A stretch of 64,000 nt of DNA from positions 5,907,501 to 5,971,500 of the forward strand of contig NC_064011.1 of NCBI RefSeq assembly GCF_932276165.1, in the 5' to 3' direction. A program made the translations under genes and the position numbers. This stretch comes from Plutella xylostella. Its lineage: Eukaryota > Arthropoda > Insecta > Lepidoptera > Plutellidae. Shown one piece after another: positions 19,318-28,678 of the stretch; the stretch's first letter is position 1; each line of letters starts with the position of its first letter. Below the pieces are notes generated by a model that searched no databases, was not told the DNA's origin, and saw only the letters and a program-made list of their open reading frames with translations.

Positions 19318-20095
19318 AAGCGGTGGTAGCTCAGTCGGGTAAGCGCCCGCTTCTCACACAAGAGATGCGTGTTTGAATCCTAGCGCTGACATATACCAAT
19401 GAGTTCTTTGGAATTTAAGTACAATGTGTGGCAACTTACTACCACACATTCTATTACCACAAAACCTTCAAGAACCTTATCATAAGCAGCTACTTACCTT
19501 CAACCTAACCGTACAAGCAAGCAATACGCAACCAATAACAACAGCAAGTATTGATTTTATTGAACACATCGCGGTTGCAAGTTGTGCTTTAGATAACAGC
19601 AAAGATAGCCCTGAAAAGAGCTGTTTCTAGAAAGAAAGAGGGAGTTCTGAAAATAACTGTTCAGCTAGCTCAAGCAAGCAGCAGCAGCGACAACCACCGT
19701 CACTGCGGCAGCTCGGGGAGGAGAGCCTCCGACAGCGCCGAAAAAGAACGAGTCCCCGCGCATTCCCCGCGCCACGAGTATTTGAGTTACAACCGCGCGC
19801 GTATAAGCTGGCTTATTTTCTGTAAATAAATTATTATTATTCTGTCCACTCTGCGTATAATTTTCTACCTAATCTACCCAATATCTCCAAAAAAGTATAC
19901 CATAGCTCTTACGGTGAAGAAAACATCGTGATCTAGATGTGTACCCTAAAGTGCATTGTACTCTTTCAAAAACGGCGATACGGCTCGCGACCTATCACGT
20001 GAGTACAAATTTACAGCGAAAAGTGGGTGAGTCACCTCTGAATATCCCTTCGGGGATTACAGTCGTTGTCGTGAGCATATGTATGTAACCACACC
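19318..20095 (+). mobile_element. SINE (family 1/3 head, family 3 tail), interrupted
   Basis: The head and body are present to 19,434. The body resumes at 19,895 with GTATACCATAGCTCTTACGG and continues into the family-3 tail (GCATTGTACTCTTTCAAAAA, CTTCGGGGATTACAGTCG). The gap is filled by an LTR-like sequence. Confidence 0.7.
19435..19894 (+). mobile_element. Probable solo LTR
   Basis: A block of 460 bp begins TGTGGCAACTTACTACCACA. It contains a TATA-type promoter motif (GCGCGTATAAGC, about 19,797) and a polyadenylation signal AATAAA (about 19,825), spaced as in the R region of an LTR. The upstream half is GC-rich, unlike its surroundings. No gag-pol sequence adjoins, so it would be a recombined solo LTR. 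The family is not identified. Confidence 0.5.
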
Positions 20096-20452
20096 ATCGT
20101 GCACTCATTTTCACAAGTGGGGACCATTTGCTACTTTGCGAGATAGTGGAAAAATATAAGAATGATGAGTGAATCATCATAATCAAACATTTCCAACAAA
20201 TACAAGAATATTGATAAAAACCTTTTCTTTTGATGTAAGCCGGGTTAGCGTCTTAACCCTCCAATATAGAGGGGTTAAATATTTAACAGTTTATCTCAAG
20301 GTTAGCGCTTATATTTCAGCGGTGCAAGACAAATTAATAATCTAACCCTCCTTAATATGTCAAATATCTCCGAGTTTATTCACTAACCCAGGTCTGCGCA
20401 AGTGGACCTTAAAGATTCATCAAAGGTAACATAACTTCATCATCAGCCAATA

Positions 20453-20575
20453 ATCATCCACAGCTGGACATATGCTTCTCCCAAGGAGCGTCACAACACA
20501 CGGTCCTCGGCCTTCCTTATCCAACCACTACCGGCTACCCTTAGGTCGTCAGTCCAGCGGGCTAATAATTTAACG
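20453..20575 (-). mobile_element. RTE-type LINE 3' fragment
   Basis: CTTCTCCCAAGGAGCGTCAC, CCTCGGCCTTCCTTATCC and CACTACCGGCTACCC are the complement of the C-terminal coding sequence seen on the plus strand at 60,725. Confidence 0.65.
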
Positions 20576-21810
20576 AGTAATTTCTTCATAGGTGGAGTCA
20601 AGCCAAACTATATTTCTCGTTCCAGGTATTTACCTATAAGGCAGCACGTTATTGGTATCCTTAAAAGCCAATCCATTAAATGCCGATTTAGGCTTCACAG
20701 TTAACATTTAATAAGTAGGTACCAGGTTGAGAGGGGCAGAACTAATTCACATAGATAATGGGTAAGTACTTGGTTTATTTACTATCAACAATAATGGTGA
20801 AGATAGGTTCTATTAAATGTATTGTTTGCTTACCCGACAAGGCCATAAGATGCACTGTGGACCATAACAAAATAGCAATGTATCACTTCTTATTTTTTAA
20901 GGGACGTACTTACAAGACGTTACAAAAACGGTAATGTTATTCTAAAGGGACTTATGACTCGTTATTCCCAGAATTTTTATCAACGAAAGATGTTCAGAAT
21001 GACGGGTTGACTCATCCTCTTTATACCTACAATATTCTTATCAAGCAATAATTACCGTGATAATAATTATGATTGGTGTTTCTATTATCTAACTAAGGTC
21101 AATATTAAGCTTAAAAGTGTATTGTAAAACAATCGGCTAGTCAAGGCTTTGATAGACAGACGCAAGTACATACAGCAAAAGATATTAGTATGCCACCCCG
21201 GTTGGTATTAATAATATTTGACCTTAAGGCATTCTTTGTATGTTTCTTAAATCGGAGAAATTTGATTCATCTATCTTCTACCCATGAATCTTATCATAAA
21301 AAAAACACGACTCTTATTTTATTCTTCGTAAAATTGATACAATTTAGTACTTATACACAAAATATATTATGGTTTGTAAAAAGAATAAAAGGGCTCTATA
21401 GCACAATTTAAAAAATATTTGTTTATTAGGAAAATGTCAGAAAACTCCTATAAAATTATGCAGTAAAAACTTTATCATACAAAAGACATCAACGTGCGTA
21501 CTGAACTTATTTTTGCCATCATTCGTACAAGTTACTTTTAATTCAGTCATGAGTTATTCAATTCATTTGCACTTGGGTGGCATACATATCTCTTTTGCTA
21601 ACTGTACAGTGTACAAAGTTAAAACTATTACCTAACATGTTATTTAATAATTAACTAACTGAAGACCAATTAAAATGTTATTTAGGCATTTTTGTTTTAA
21701 CAGTCGTAGTGTATAGGAACTGTAGTTTATAAGTAGGAAGTAAGGAAAACTTCATTTTGTGAAATGTAAAAGCCACTTCCGGTTGGATAAAGCGTTTTTT
21801 TTTTGTATAA
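20576..21810. other. No gene or recognised repeat
   Basis: AT-rich, low information. A frame at 21,190-21,411 has no domain and I do not call it. Confidence 0.45.
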
Positions 21811-22020
21811 GTACTAGAAAGAAAGAAAGAAAGAAAGAAACATTTATTTGACACACTGAACAATAAAAAACAGAAACAAAAAGAAAAATAATAGAAAAAA
21901 AACAGAAAATAATACAAACAAACACGGTTGCTGTCCAGAGCGTCAAAAAGGCACCAGCTCAGCGTGTGCTGTGCCGAGAGAGGCCACAGCGCTGGTTTTC
22001 AGCTGGCCCTTAGAGTTGTG
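21811..22020 (-). mobile_element. LINE 3' end with GAAA-repeat tail
   Basis: (GAAA)n at 21,818-21,841, then CATTTATTTGACACACTGAA and GGCACCAGCTCAGCGTGTGC. The same type of 3' end occurs at 53,033 (minus) and 52,640 (plus). Confidence 0.6.
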
Positions 22021-22059
22021 ACCTCAGTCACGAACGCGAGGTATATTAATTAGGATAGG

Positions 22060-22098
22060 TTGTGTTGTGTTGTGTGTGTGTGTGTATGTGTGGAATGT
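22060..22098. repeat. GT-rich microsatellite
   Basis: Alternating GT/TG tract with TTGTGTTGTG repeats in front. Confidence 0.7.
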
Positions 22099-22256
22099 GT
22101 GTATATTTGAGCTAGGTTGGTGTATAAGTAGATATAAGTAAGTAGGTACATTAAGTAAAAAAGGTACTAGGTGTACTTTGTTGATGGTCAAAATATTATT
22201 TGCAAAGCTGGCGCGCAAATGTAGACTTTATTGGATACTTCAAAAGTGGTAAGTAT

Positions 22257-22347
22257 ATTATACTTGTCACCCCATTACTCAGGAGATCGATCTCAACGAC
22301 TTAACATGATAATTTAAAAATAATAATGTATAATAAGTAGGTAATAT
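22257..22347 (+). repeat. Direct repeat flanking a SINE, left copy
   Basis: About 90 bp beginning TTATACTTGTCACCCCATTA and ending AGTAGGTAATAT. It recurs on the other side of the SINE with small differences. Confidence 0.8.
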
Positions 22348-22605
22348 CACAACACACACTCACGCCTTGTACTAATGTACTCCCTTGCGGGGTAGGCAGA
22401 GGTGCATTGCTGCACCCACTTTTCGCCAGAGTGTTATGTTAGTCCCAATGTAATAGGGGGCGGGCCTATTGCCATTTTACGGGCACATCCAAGACCCGAG
22501 AACAAATATCTGTGTTTAAACAAATATCTGCCCCAGCCGGGAATCGAACCCGGGACCATCGGCTCAGTAGTCAGGGTCACTAACCACTACGCCATTTGGT
22601 CGTAT
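22348..22605 (-). mobile_element. SINE family 2, full-length copy
   Basis: Complement of the complete family-2 consensus, with the head at the right (ACTAACCACTACGCCATT) and the tail at the left. It lies exactly between two copies of a direct repeat of about 90 bp. Confidence 0.9.
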
Positions 22606-22692
22606 GTTATACTTAGTCACCCCATTACTTTACTCAGGAGATCGATCTCAACTACTTAGCATGATAATTTAAGAATAATAAGTAGGTAATAT
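22606..22692 (+). repeat. Direct repeat flanking a SINE, right copy
   Basis: Carries ACTCAGGAGATCGATCTCAA and CATGATAATTTAAGAATAAT, as in the left copy. It differs by a TTACT duplication and a few substitutions. Confidence 0.8.
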
Positions 22693-22960
22693 ATCAAGAA
22701 GAAAGAAAGAAAATAATTTTATTTTGCACACGACAAAGATATCACTAAAGAACGTTAGATGAGCAAGTTTTATATTGCTTCCCGATGCTGAAAAGGGTAT
22801 AGGTATTTACGGGTAAGTATATAGGCGAAAATGAAGAGGGCAGGTCTATCGTGGGCCCAAGTGAAGGAGGCGGCTCAAGATAGGGAAGCGTGGCGAAGAA
22901 TGTCTGTAGCCCTAAGCTCCACAGGGGAGTAACAGGACTATAAGTAAGTAAGTATATAGG
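22693..22960 (+). mobile_element. LINE 3' scraps
   Basis: A GAAA-rich minus-strand tail (about 22,697-22,735) is followed by a plus-strand coding end: GGGCAGGTCTATCGTGGGCC translates to R-A-G-L-S-W-A-Q-V-K and W-R-R-M-S-V-A-L-S-S. It finishes in a TAAG-repeat tail. Confidence 0.55.
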
Positions 22961-23102
22961 TATGTCATTGCTGCACCTACTTATAAATCTCAGTGCGAAG
23001 GCAGTGGGTGTCGTGGGTGAATCGCGAGGAATCCCGCCGACACTTAGAGAGTATATTCTAAGTTTTGCCTACCAAGGTGACGGGGCACATCTTGCTTAAT
23101 GG

Positions 23103-23310
23103 CAGCGCTATTCTGCGAAAACAAAAGCGAGTAATGAAAAGTTCCAGAGAGAAAAATCACGAAATTACGGCTAGCTTAATGACGAAGCTGCAATATTGAT
23201 GTAAGTAAGTAGATTTTAACTGCGCATCAGAATACTTATTACTAATTAAAAATGGAAATATTATGATCAAATTCTAAATTAAGTACTTAGGTAATAGTTT
23301 TTTAAAAGTG
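23103..23310. mobile_element. MITE family 1, partial
   Basis: GCGAGTAATGAAAAGTTCCA and GCTAGCTTAATGACGAAGCTGC are the left half of family 1; the right terminus is lost. Confidence 0.55.
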
Positions 23311-23746
23311 GGGTGAGAGTGTTCGTTTGGCCAAACTGAAGAAAGTGAAATATTTTTGGATGACATGGTAGGAAAATTATACATTCTTTAAAAAACGCGT
23401 ATGCCTACTGAACTTACACTCAAACGATAAAAATATACCTATAATAATCTCTTTTCCTTTGTATAGTAGAAAACAGAAAACCAGCCTGGGATTCTGAGTA
23501 GAATAGCCCCACAGAATAGATCTAGGTTAACGGATGTTTTAAGTGTGAACAGCCTTACAAGATATATCAAAATGTGATCGAATGATTATTGTACCAACGC
23601 AGTTCGCATTCCACTATGCATATCTAATGACTATAATAAGGGCAGACCTAGGTAAGTAGTAGAGACGTAGCTAGCTATGGCATGTACATAAAATACCTAG
23701 GTAGGTATATGATGTTGATGGCAACACAAGTTTATTTTTAATTATT

Positions 23747-23945
23747 GTTAACGGTCACTTCCGTATCCTATTCTGTTACAATAAAGCTGCTGTACGGTGC
23801 TCTTGTGTTGTGATAAAATAAATACTGTCTCACTGTGAAACCTTGGTTTTAATGAAGAAGACCAGCCAGCCAAACCTACAGTCCACGGAACAAACATTGA
23901 TCCTTCGAGCCGGATCTGAACCAGCGACCTATGGATAGATATCGG
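23747..23945 (+). mobile_element. Probable BEL/Pao LTR 3' end and leader
   Basis: AATAAAGCTGCTGTACGG and AATAAATACTGTCTCACTG could be LTR polyadenylation signals. ATTGATCCTTCGAGCCGGAT resembles the stretch that follows the LTR in many insect Pao-type elements (recalled, not searched). No coding sequence remains. Confidence 0.4.
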
Positions 23946-24643
23946 AAAATCTATGCTGGGAGGTCACTCTAAATCGATGAACAAGAATTTTCACGCAATC
24001 ATCACGCTAATACAACGAGATAGAGCCGTATATAGGTACTTTACGCAGCGCTCTGGGAAATCAACTCTGCAGCGATAACCACGACTCTTATCTCTTTGCC
24101 GATTGAGTGACAATTTTACAATTTTATTATCGTTCGTCGATAGGAGTGACACTCCACTCTTGAATAAAGTTATGATTTTTTAATGTTGAGAACGCAATAT
24201 AGACGCAACACATTGCCTTTCAAGAGTAGGGGTAACTACTGATCTGATTTCAAAACAATATCCCGTGCGCAACTTGTGCGTGCGTGGGCAGGCTTCTAAG
24301 CTTTTTTATAGGTAAGCCACAGGCTGATTCCCCAATAGTACCTTCATGGCTATAAAAGTCCACAGCGAAGACTGAAACTAGGAGTATAGTCTGAGCCACA
24401 AAAACCTGACCCCTCGAGGCATAGGCAGACATGAGATTTCAAAATCTCAGAACAATAACTTTAATGTTCACAGAGTATCAACGGGTTAAATGTCAAATTG
24501 AAAATTTTAATTTGACGTTACACTGACAAGACGAGGCGACGATTTATTTGTTGATTTTTGTGAGTTGTTTTTGCTGAGAGATTATTTATTAATGTTTCTT
24601 CTTTTCTATAACATAGATGTAAACTCTCTGCAGTTACTGAAAA
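23946..24643. promoter_or_regulatory. Upstream flank of zinc-finger gene A
   Basis: Gene-free. A LINE 3'-UTR-like block (GGTAAGCCACAGGCTGATTCC, 24,310) resembles 12,125. No TATA box is evident close to the start codon, and the promoter position is inferred only from the gene model. Confidence 0.3.
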
Positions 24644-27600
24644 ATGGCCAAGTTCATAGAGTTCAGTGGCTTGAAACGGGAACAATTTCAAGTCAAGTCT
24701 AACCTCAAAAACGTTCTTCATTGCACGAAGTTTTGCGCTTTTTGTTTAGAAAACTCAAATCTATTGTTTGAGTTGAGTGACTATTCGCGATTCGATAAGG
24801 ACATCAGGTTTTGCAAGTTGGAGCAGATGGTTTTAGATATTTTCGGGATACAGGTTAGTTTTAATTTTTATTTACTTAGTTCATTTATTTATTTTATTTA
24901 TTTATTTACACACATACATTGTAACATAACAGGAACACAAAACCCAAATCGTTACAATATTAATTTAACATATAGCACTCACTTTCATACTTCTCTCTAA
25001 CATTCATAACTCTAGCCCGCCAAAATTCATTAAAGTGATGATAATAAGTGTGTTGATGTACTTTTATGTTATTGTGTTGTTATTATATTTTAAGCATATA
25101 CCTACTTTATCTAGTTTTTCTAGTAGTTTTTTATCCTTCTAATGCAGGAATAGTTTTAGGCCTACAGTAATTCTTTTTACAGACACTTACTGAATATGTC
25201 TATTGCACATTTCCGATATTGATAGAGTGAGATGGGTCATTATTAGGACCAATATCAAAGGAAAACAATTCGAGTGTAGGTGACCTAGAGTGGGTTGATG
25301 CATATTATAAGTACGACCGAATGGCGTAGTGGTTAGTGACCTGACTACTGAGCCGAAGGTCCCGGGTTCGATTCCCGGCCGGGGCAGATATTTGTTTAAA
25401 CACAGATATTTGTTCTCGGGTCTTGGATGTGCCCGTAAAATGGCAATAGGCCCGCCCCCTATTACATTGGGACTAACATACACTCTGGCGAAAAGTGGGT
25501 GCAGCAATGCACCTCTGCCTACCCCGCAAGGGAGTACATTAGTACAAGGCGTGAGTGCGTGTTTTTTATAAGTACATAACTTTTTTGATGTGTTTATGTA
25601 CACACGATTTTCTCATTTCCAGATGACTGATGATCTACCAAGTAAATATGTGTGTGCATGCTGTAAAGAAAACATTGAACAGTCTTACATGTTCATAAGA
25701 AAAGCTAAAAACACATCAAAAGTACTGAAAGACTATTTGGACCAGATTGACCAACATTTGACAGAAGTTTTCGGTTTGATCAAAGATAATCTTAATTTTG
25801 CTAATACTGTTATAGTATTACAAGATTATTCAGAAGCAAACATAGACAGTGAGAGTTCTAAAGAGGTTTGTACAAACACTGATGATAAATGCTCAATGCT
25901 ATTAGACAACCAACTAACTGAAAACACTACAGAAAATATTGATGATCAAGGGTATGTAGATGAAGAAAACTACTCAACCAAACCTAGCTGGATAGAATTA
26001 GAAAGCGACAGTGAAGTTTTAGATGCCCCATTAATACAGCATACAGACAAGAAATCTCATAGAATGAAAACAGAAATTACTTGCACAGAATGTGTGTCGC
26101 AACCTTGCATCCATGAGAAGTATTTGTACAAACTCAAAGTGAAAAACCAGTTTGATAACATCCGCAGTACGTTTGTAAAGTGCGGTGACTGTGATTATGT
26201 GTGCAACACCAAAGTTGGATTATTAGCTCATGTGAACAAAATCCACTTGAATCATTCTCCGTATTTGTGTGACATCTGCGGAGAATCATTCCACTCCAAG
26301 ATTACCCACTATTTACATATGAGAAAGCATCCACAACAAGTCAATACATGCCAGTATTGTGACGTAAAAATTGTAGACAAAGACAGTTACGCTGAACATG
26401 TAAATATATGCCGAAGTATTGAACGACTCTACAAGTGTAATACATGCCCAGCATCTTTTGATGACTTAGATAAATGTGCCAAACACATAGATAATCACTC
26501 AAAACAGTTCACATGTAAAATCTGCTCAAAGACTTTTACAAATGAGACCATATTCAAGAAGCACCGAATGGCCCATGCAAACGCAAAACCACAAGGTACC
26601 ATCAACAGCATACACCACATTCGACAGAAACCTGAAAGAATGTGTTCTATTTGCTCTAAGAAATTCTATACCTTACCAGAATTAAAACAGCATATAACAC
26701 AACACGGCCCAGACGAAAAGCATGTTTGTCACATTTGTGACAAGACTTTTGATACCCATAAACAATTTGCTAAGCATATCAAGTCGTACACGCACTTACG
26801 TAAAGCAGATCCGAATGTACGGTTCAATTTTCAATGTCAAGAGTGCGACTTTACTAGCCAAACCAACAGAGACATGGAACACCATGTAAATATTACTCAT
26901 TTTAAGAGTAAACCCTACGTGTGCGATGTTTGCAGCAAAGCATTTACAACTCAAAACACTCTGACTGCACATCTCGGGATACATACAGGCGTGAAGCGGC
27001 ATCAGTGTGAAATATGCGAGGCAAAGTATAGTTCGGCCACTGGACTGAAAAAGCATGTTTACAGACAGCATTCAGGGAAAATGCCAAACGCGTGTGATAT
27101 GTGCGAAAAAGCATTTGTCTACCAAAGCGAGCTGGATCTGCATAAGTTGAGAAGACACAGCGAAAGGTAATATGTGACAGTTAAGTTTAATTAAGTACTT
27201 ACCTACTAACTTTTTACATGTACAAACATGATAGGTACCTACTTTATTTAGCTAAACTGTAAAGAAGTACCTACTACTTACTTACCTATTAATAAAACAG
27301 GTTGCTTTTGTTAATTTATGTTCGATATTTTAGACTGTATCACCATATTCACGTGTCGCAAGCCGTATCGCCGTTTTTGAATGAGATAGAATCTAGATGA
27401 GCAGGTTTCCTCATGTGGTATAATAAAATTGAACTATTTTTTTTATTTCTAAAGAATTCATTGGTACGTGGCAGGATCCGAACCCACTGCCTCACGAATG
27501 AGAGCCGAGACCTTGAGTAATTGTGATTAACGATAAATTATGTAGGAACATTAGTGCTAAGAAGTCTAGTATGTCGATGTGTGTTAATACAAACCAATGC

Positions 27601-28259
27601 CTTAATGTTGGCTCTAACACAATCTAGTAGTACCTAAGGGTCCACCTATCTGTACCTATCGTACTTATCGGCCCGAACGGATTGTCGAAAAGACGACCGA
27701 ATGGCGTAGTGGTTAGTGACCCTGACTACTGAGCCGATGGTCCCGGGTTCGATTCCCGGCTGGGGCAGATATTTGTTTAAACACAGATATTTGTTCTCAG
27801 GTCTTGGATGTGCCCGTTTAATGGCAATAGGCCCGCCCCCTATTACATTGGGACTAACACAACGCTCTGGCGAAAAGTGGGTGCAGCAATGCACCTCTGC
27901 CTACCCCGCAAGGGAGTACATTAGTACAAGGCGTGAGTGCGTGTGTTGGATTGTCGAAAACGTATGGAGAAACGGCGTCGGCAATGCCAATGACTTGCGT
28001 GAATTTCTATACGAAGAATACTAAATGCGATTGCGTGCGATGCGATGCATTAAGACCTTTATTCTCTTTTTCCAGGACCATCCCCTGCCCGCTATGCCAT
28101 GGAAAGTTCCACGCATTATCCAACGTGCGTAGTCACGTGATGGCAGTTCACGCCAAAGGACGGACACTCAGAGAGATGATAGAACAAGATGGCGTCGACT
28201 GTGAGAAGGAACTGTTTGAGGTTATGAGGGATAGGAGGCTGAATGTTATTGAGACTTGA
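24644..28259 (+). CDS. Zinc-finger gene A: ZAD-C2H2 protein
   Basis: Probable nuclear sequence-specific DNA-binding protein of 645 residues. Three exons: 24,644-24,853, 25,623-27,166 and 28,076-28,259. Junctions are CAG|GTTAGT, TTCCAG|ATG, AAAG|GTAATA and TTCCAG|GACC; the frame holds across both. The ZAD has cysteines 31/34 (exon 1) and 81/84 (exon 2). It is followed by a NTVIVLQD motif, an acidic linker, a CTECVSQPCIHEKY motif at about 224 and 12 C2H2 fingers from about 257 to the end. The last finger (CPLC...H...H) is on exon 3, beyond an intron that paralogs B and E lack. Intron 1 contains a SINE and a LINE tail; intron 2 is mostly repeats. It converges with gene B. ZAD proteins dimerise through the ZAD (family knowledge). 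The DNA target is unknown. Reading through intron 2 without splicing would end the protein three bases after the exon. Confidence 0.88.
24880..24945 (-). mobile_element. LINE 3' tail in intron 1 of gene A
   Basis: TTTA repeats followed by CACACATACATTGTAACATA. This is the tail-first orientation seen at the other minus-strand LINE ends. Confidence 0.45.
25315..25566 (+). mobile_element. SINE family 2 in intron 1 of gene A
   Basis: Full-length copy with one base missing in the head. Flanked by TATAAGTAC at 25,306-25,314 and 25,567-25,575. It ends 57 bp before the exon 2 acceptor. Confidence 0.9.
27340..27515 (-). mobile_element. SINE family 3 fragment in intron 2 of gene A
   Basis: GCCGTATCGCCGTTTTTGAA, AGCAGGTTTCCTCATG and GGATCCGAACCCACTGCCTC are the complement of the family-3 body and B-box region. 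Confidence 0.6.
27620..28040 (+). repeat. Dispersed repeat R1, split by a SINE, in intron 2 of gene A
   Basis: CGGCCCGAACGGATTGTCGA before the SINE and ACGGCGTCGGCAATGCCAAT, GAATTTCTATACGAAGAATA after it are the two halves of the repeat seen at 13,134-13,310. It ends about 35 bp before the exon 3 acceptor. Confidence 0.65.
27692..27947 (+). mobile_element. SINE family 2 in intron 2 of gene A
   Basis: Full-length copy inside repeat R1, with a 13-bp target-site duplication GGATTGTCGAAAA at 27,679-27,691 and 27,948-27,960. Confidence 0.92.
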
Positions 28260-28331
28260 ACGGGGGTTGTTATTAAATTATTTTTGTGTACAATGTGTTG
28301 GTTAAATTGTTTATTTTATTTCAATCTCTAA

Positions 28332-28511
28332 GGCCGTGTCCGCACCGCGAATATTTTTCCGCGCGGAATTAATTCGCGCGAATTATATTCCGCGATCGAT
28401 GTTCGCCTGTTGATTTTTTTCCGCAAGTGCGGATACTCCTAGAGTATTCGATGTGTTACAGAATAGCGAATTAATTCCGCGCGGAAAAATATTCGCGGTG
28501 CGGACACGGCC
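28332..28511. mobile_element. Palindromic MITE (PIF/Harbinger-like)
   Basis: 180 bp whose ends, GGCCGTGTCCGCACCGCGAA and its complement, continue as inverted repeat for more than 40 bp and are rich in CGCG. Flanked by TAA on both sides (28,329-28,331 and 28,512-28,514), the target size of PIF/Harbinger elements. It lies between the convergent 3' ends of genes A and B. Confidence 0.8.
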
Positions 28512-28678
28512 TAAAGGCTCCTACATACAATGCATAGCCGCTCGGCGTGTGTGTAGTAGGCTTTAGGCATTATCATAAAAAGTATTAGAAGTGTGGCACT
28601 GTAAAATTATTTATAATAAACATAAAATTCAGTTATAAACACCTGTTCTCAACATTATTTGATTTTTGGAATTCAATC

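Larger units (their letters stand above)
18999..20412. mobile_element. TIR element carrying nested SINE and LTR
   Basis: The left end AGGCCCACTTGCGTGGAAGA, followed by ATAAACTCAGAGGTAACTAA, is matched in inverted form at the right end by GTCTGCGCAAGTGGACCT and TCTCCGAGTTTATTCACTAA. Between the ends lie a SINE and, inside the SINE, an LTR-like block, so at least three insertions are stacked. Confidence 0.55.

Noticed and set aside
25187..25603. 138-codon minus-strand frame in intron 1 of gene A
   Set aside because: Most of it is the complement of SINE family 2; the same peptide recurs at every copy of the SINE.
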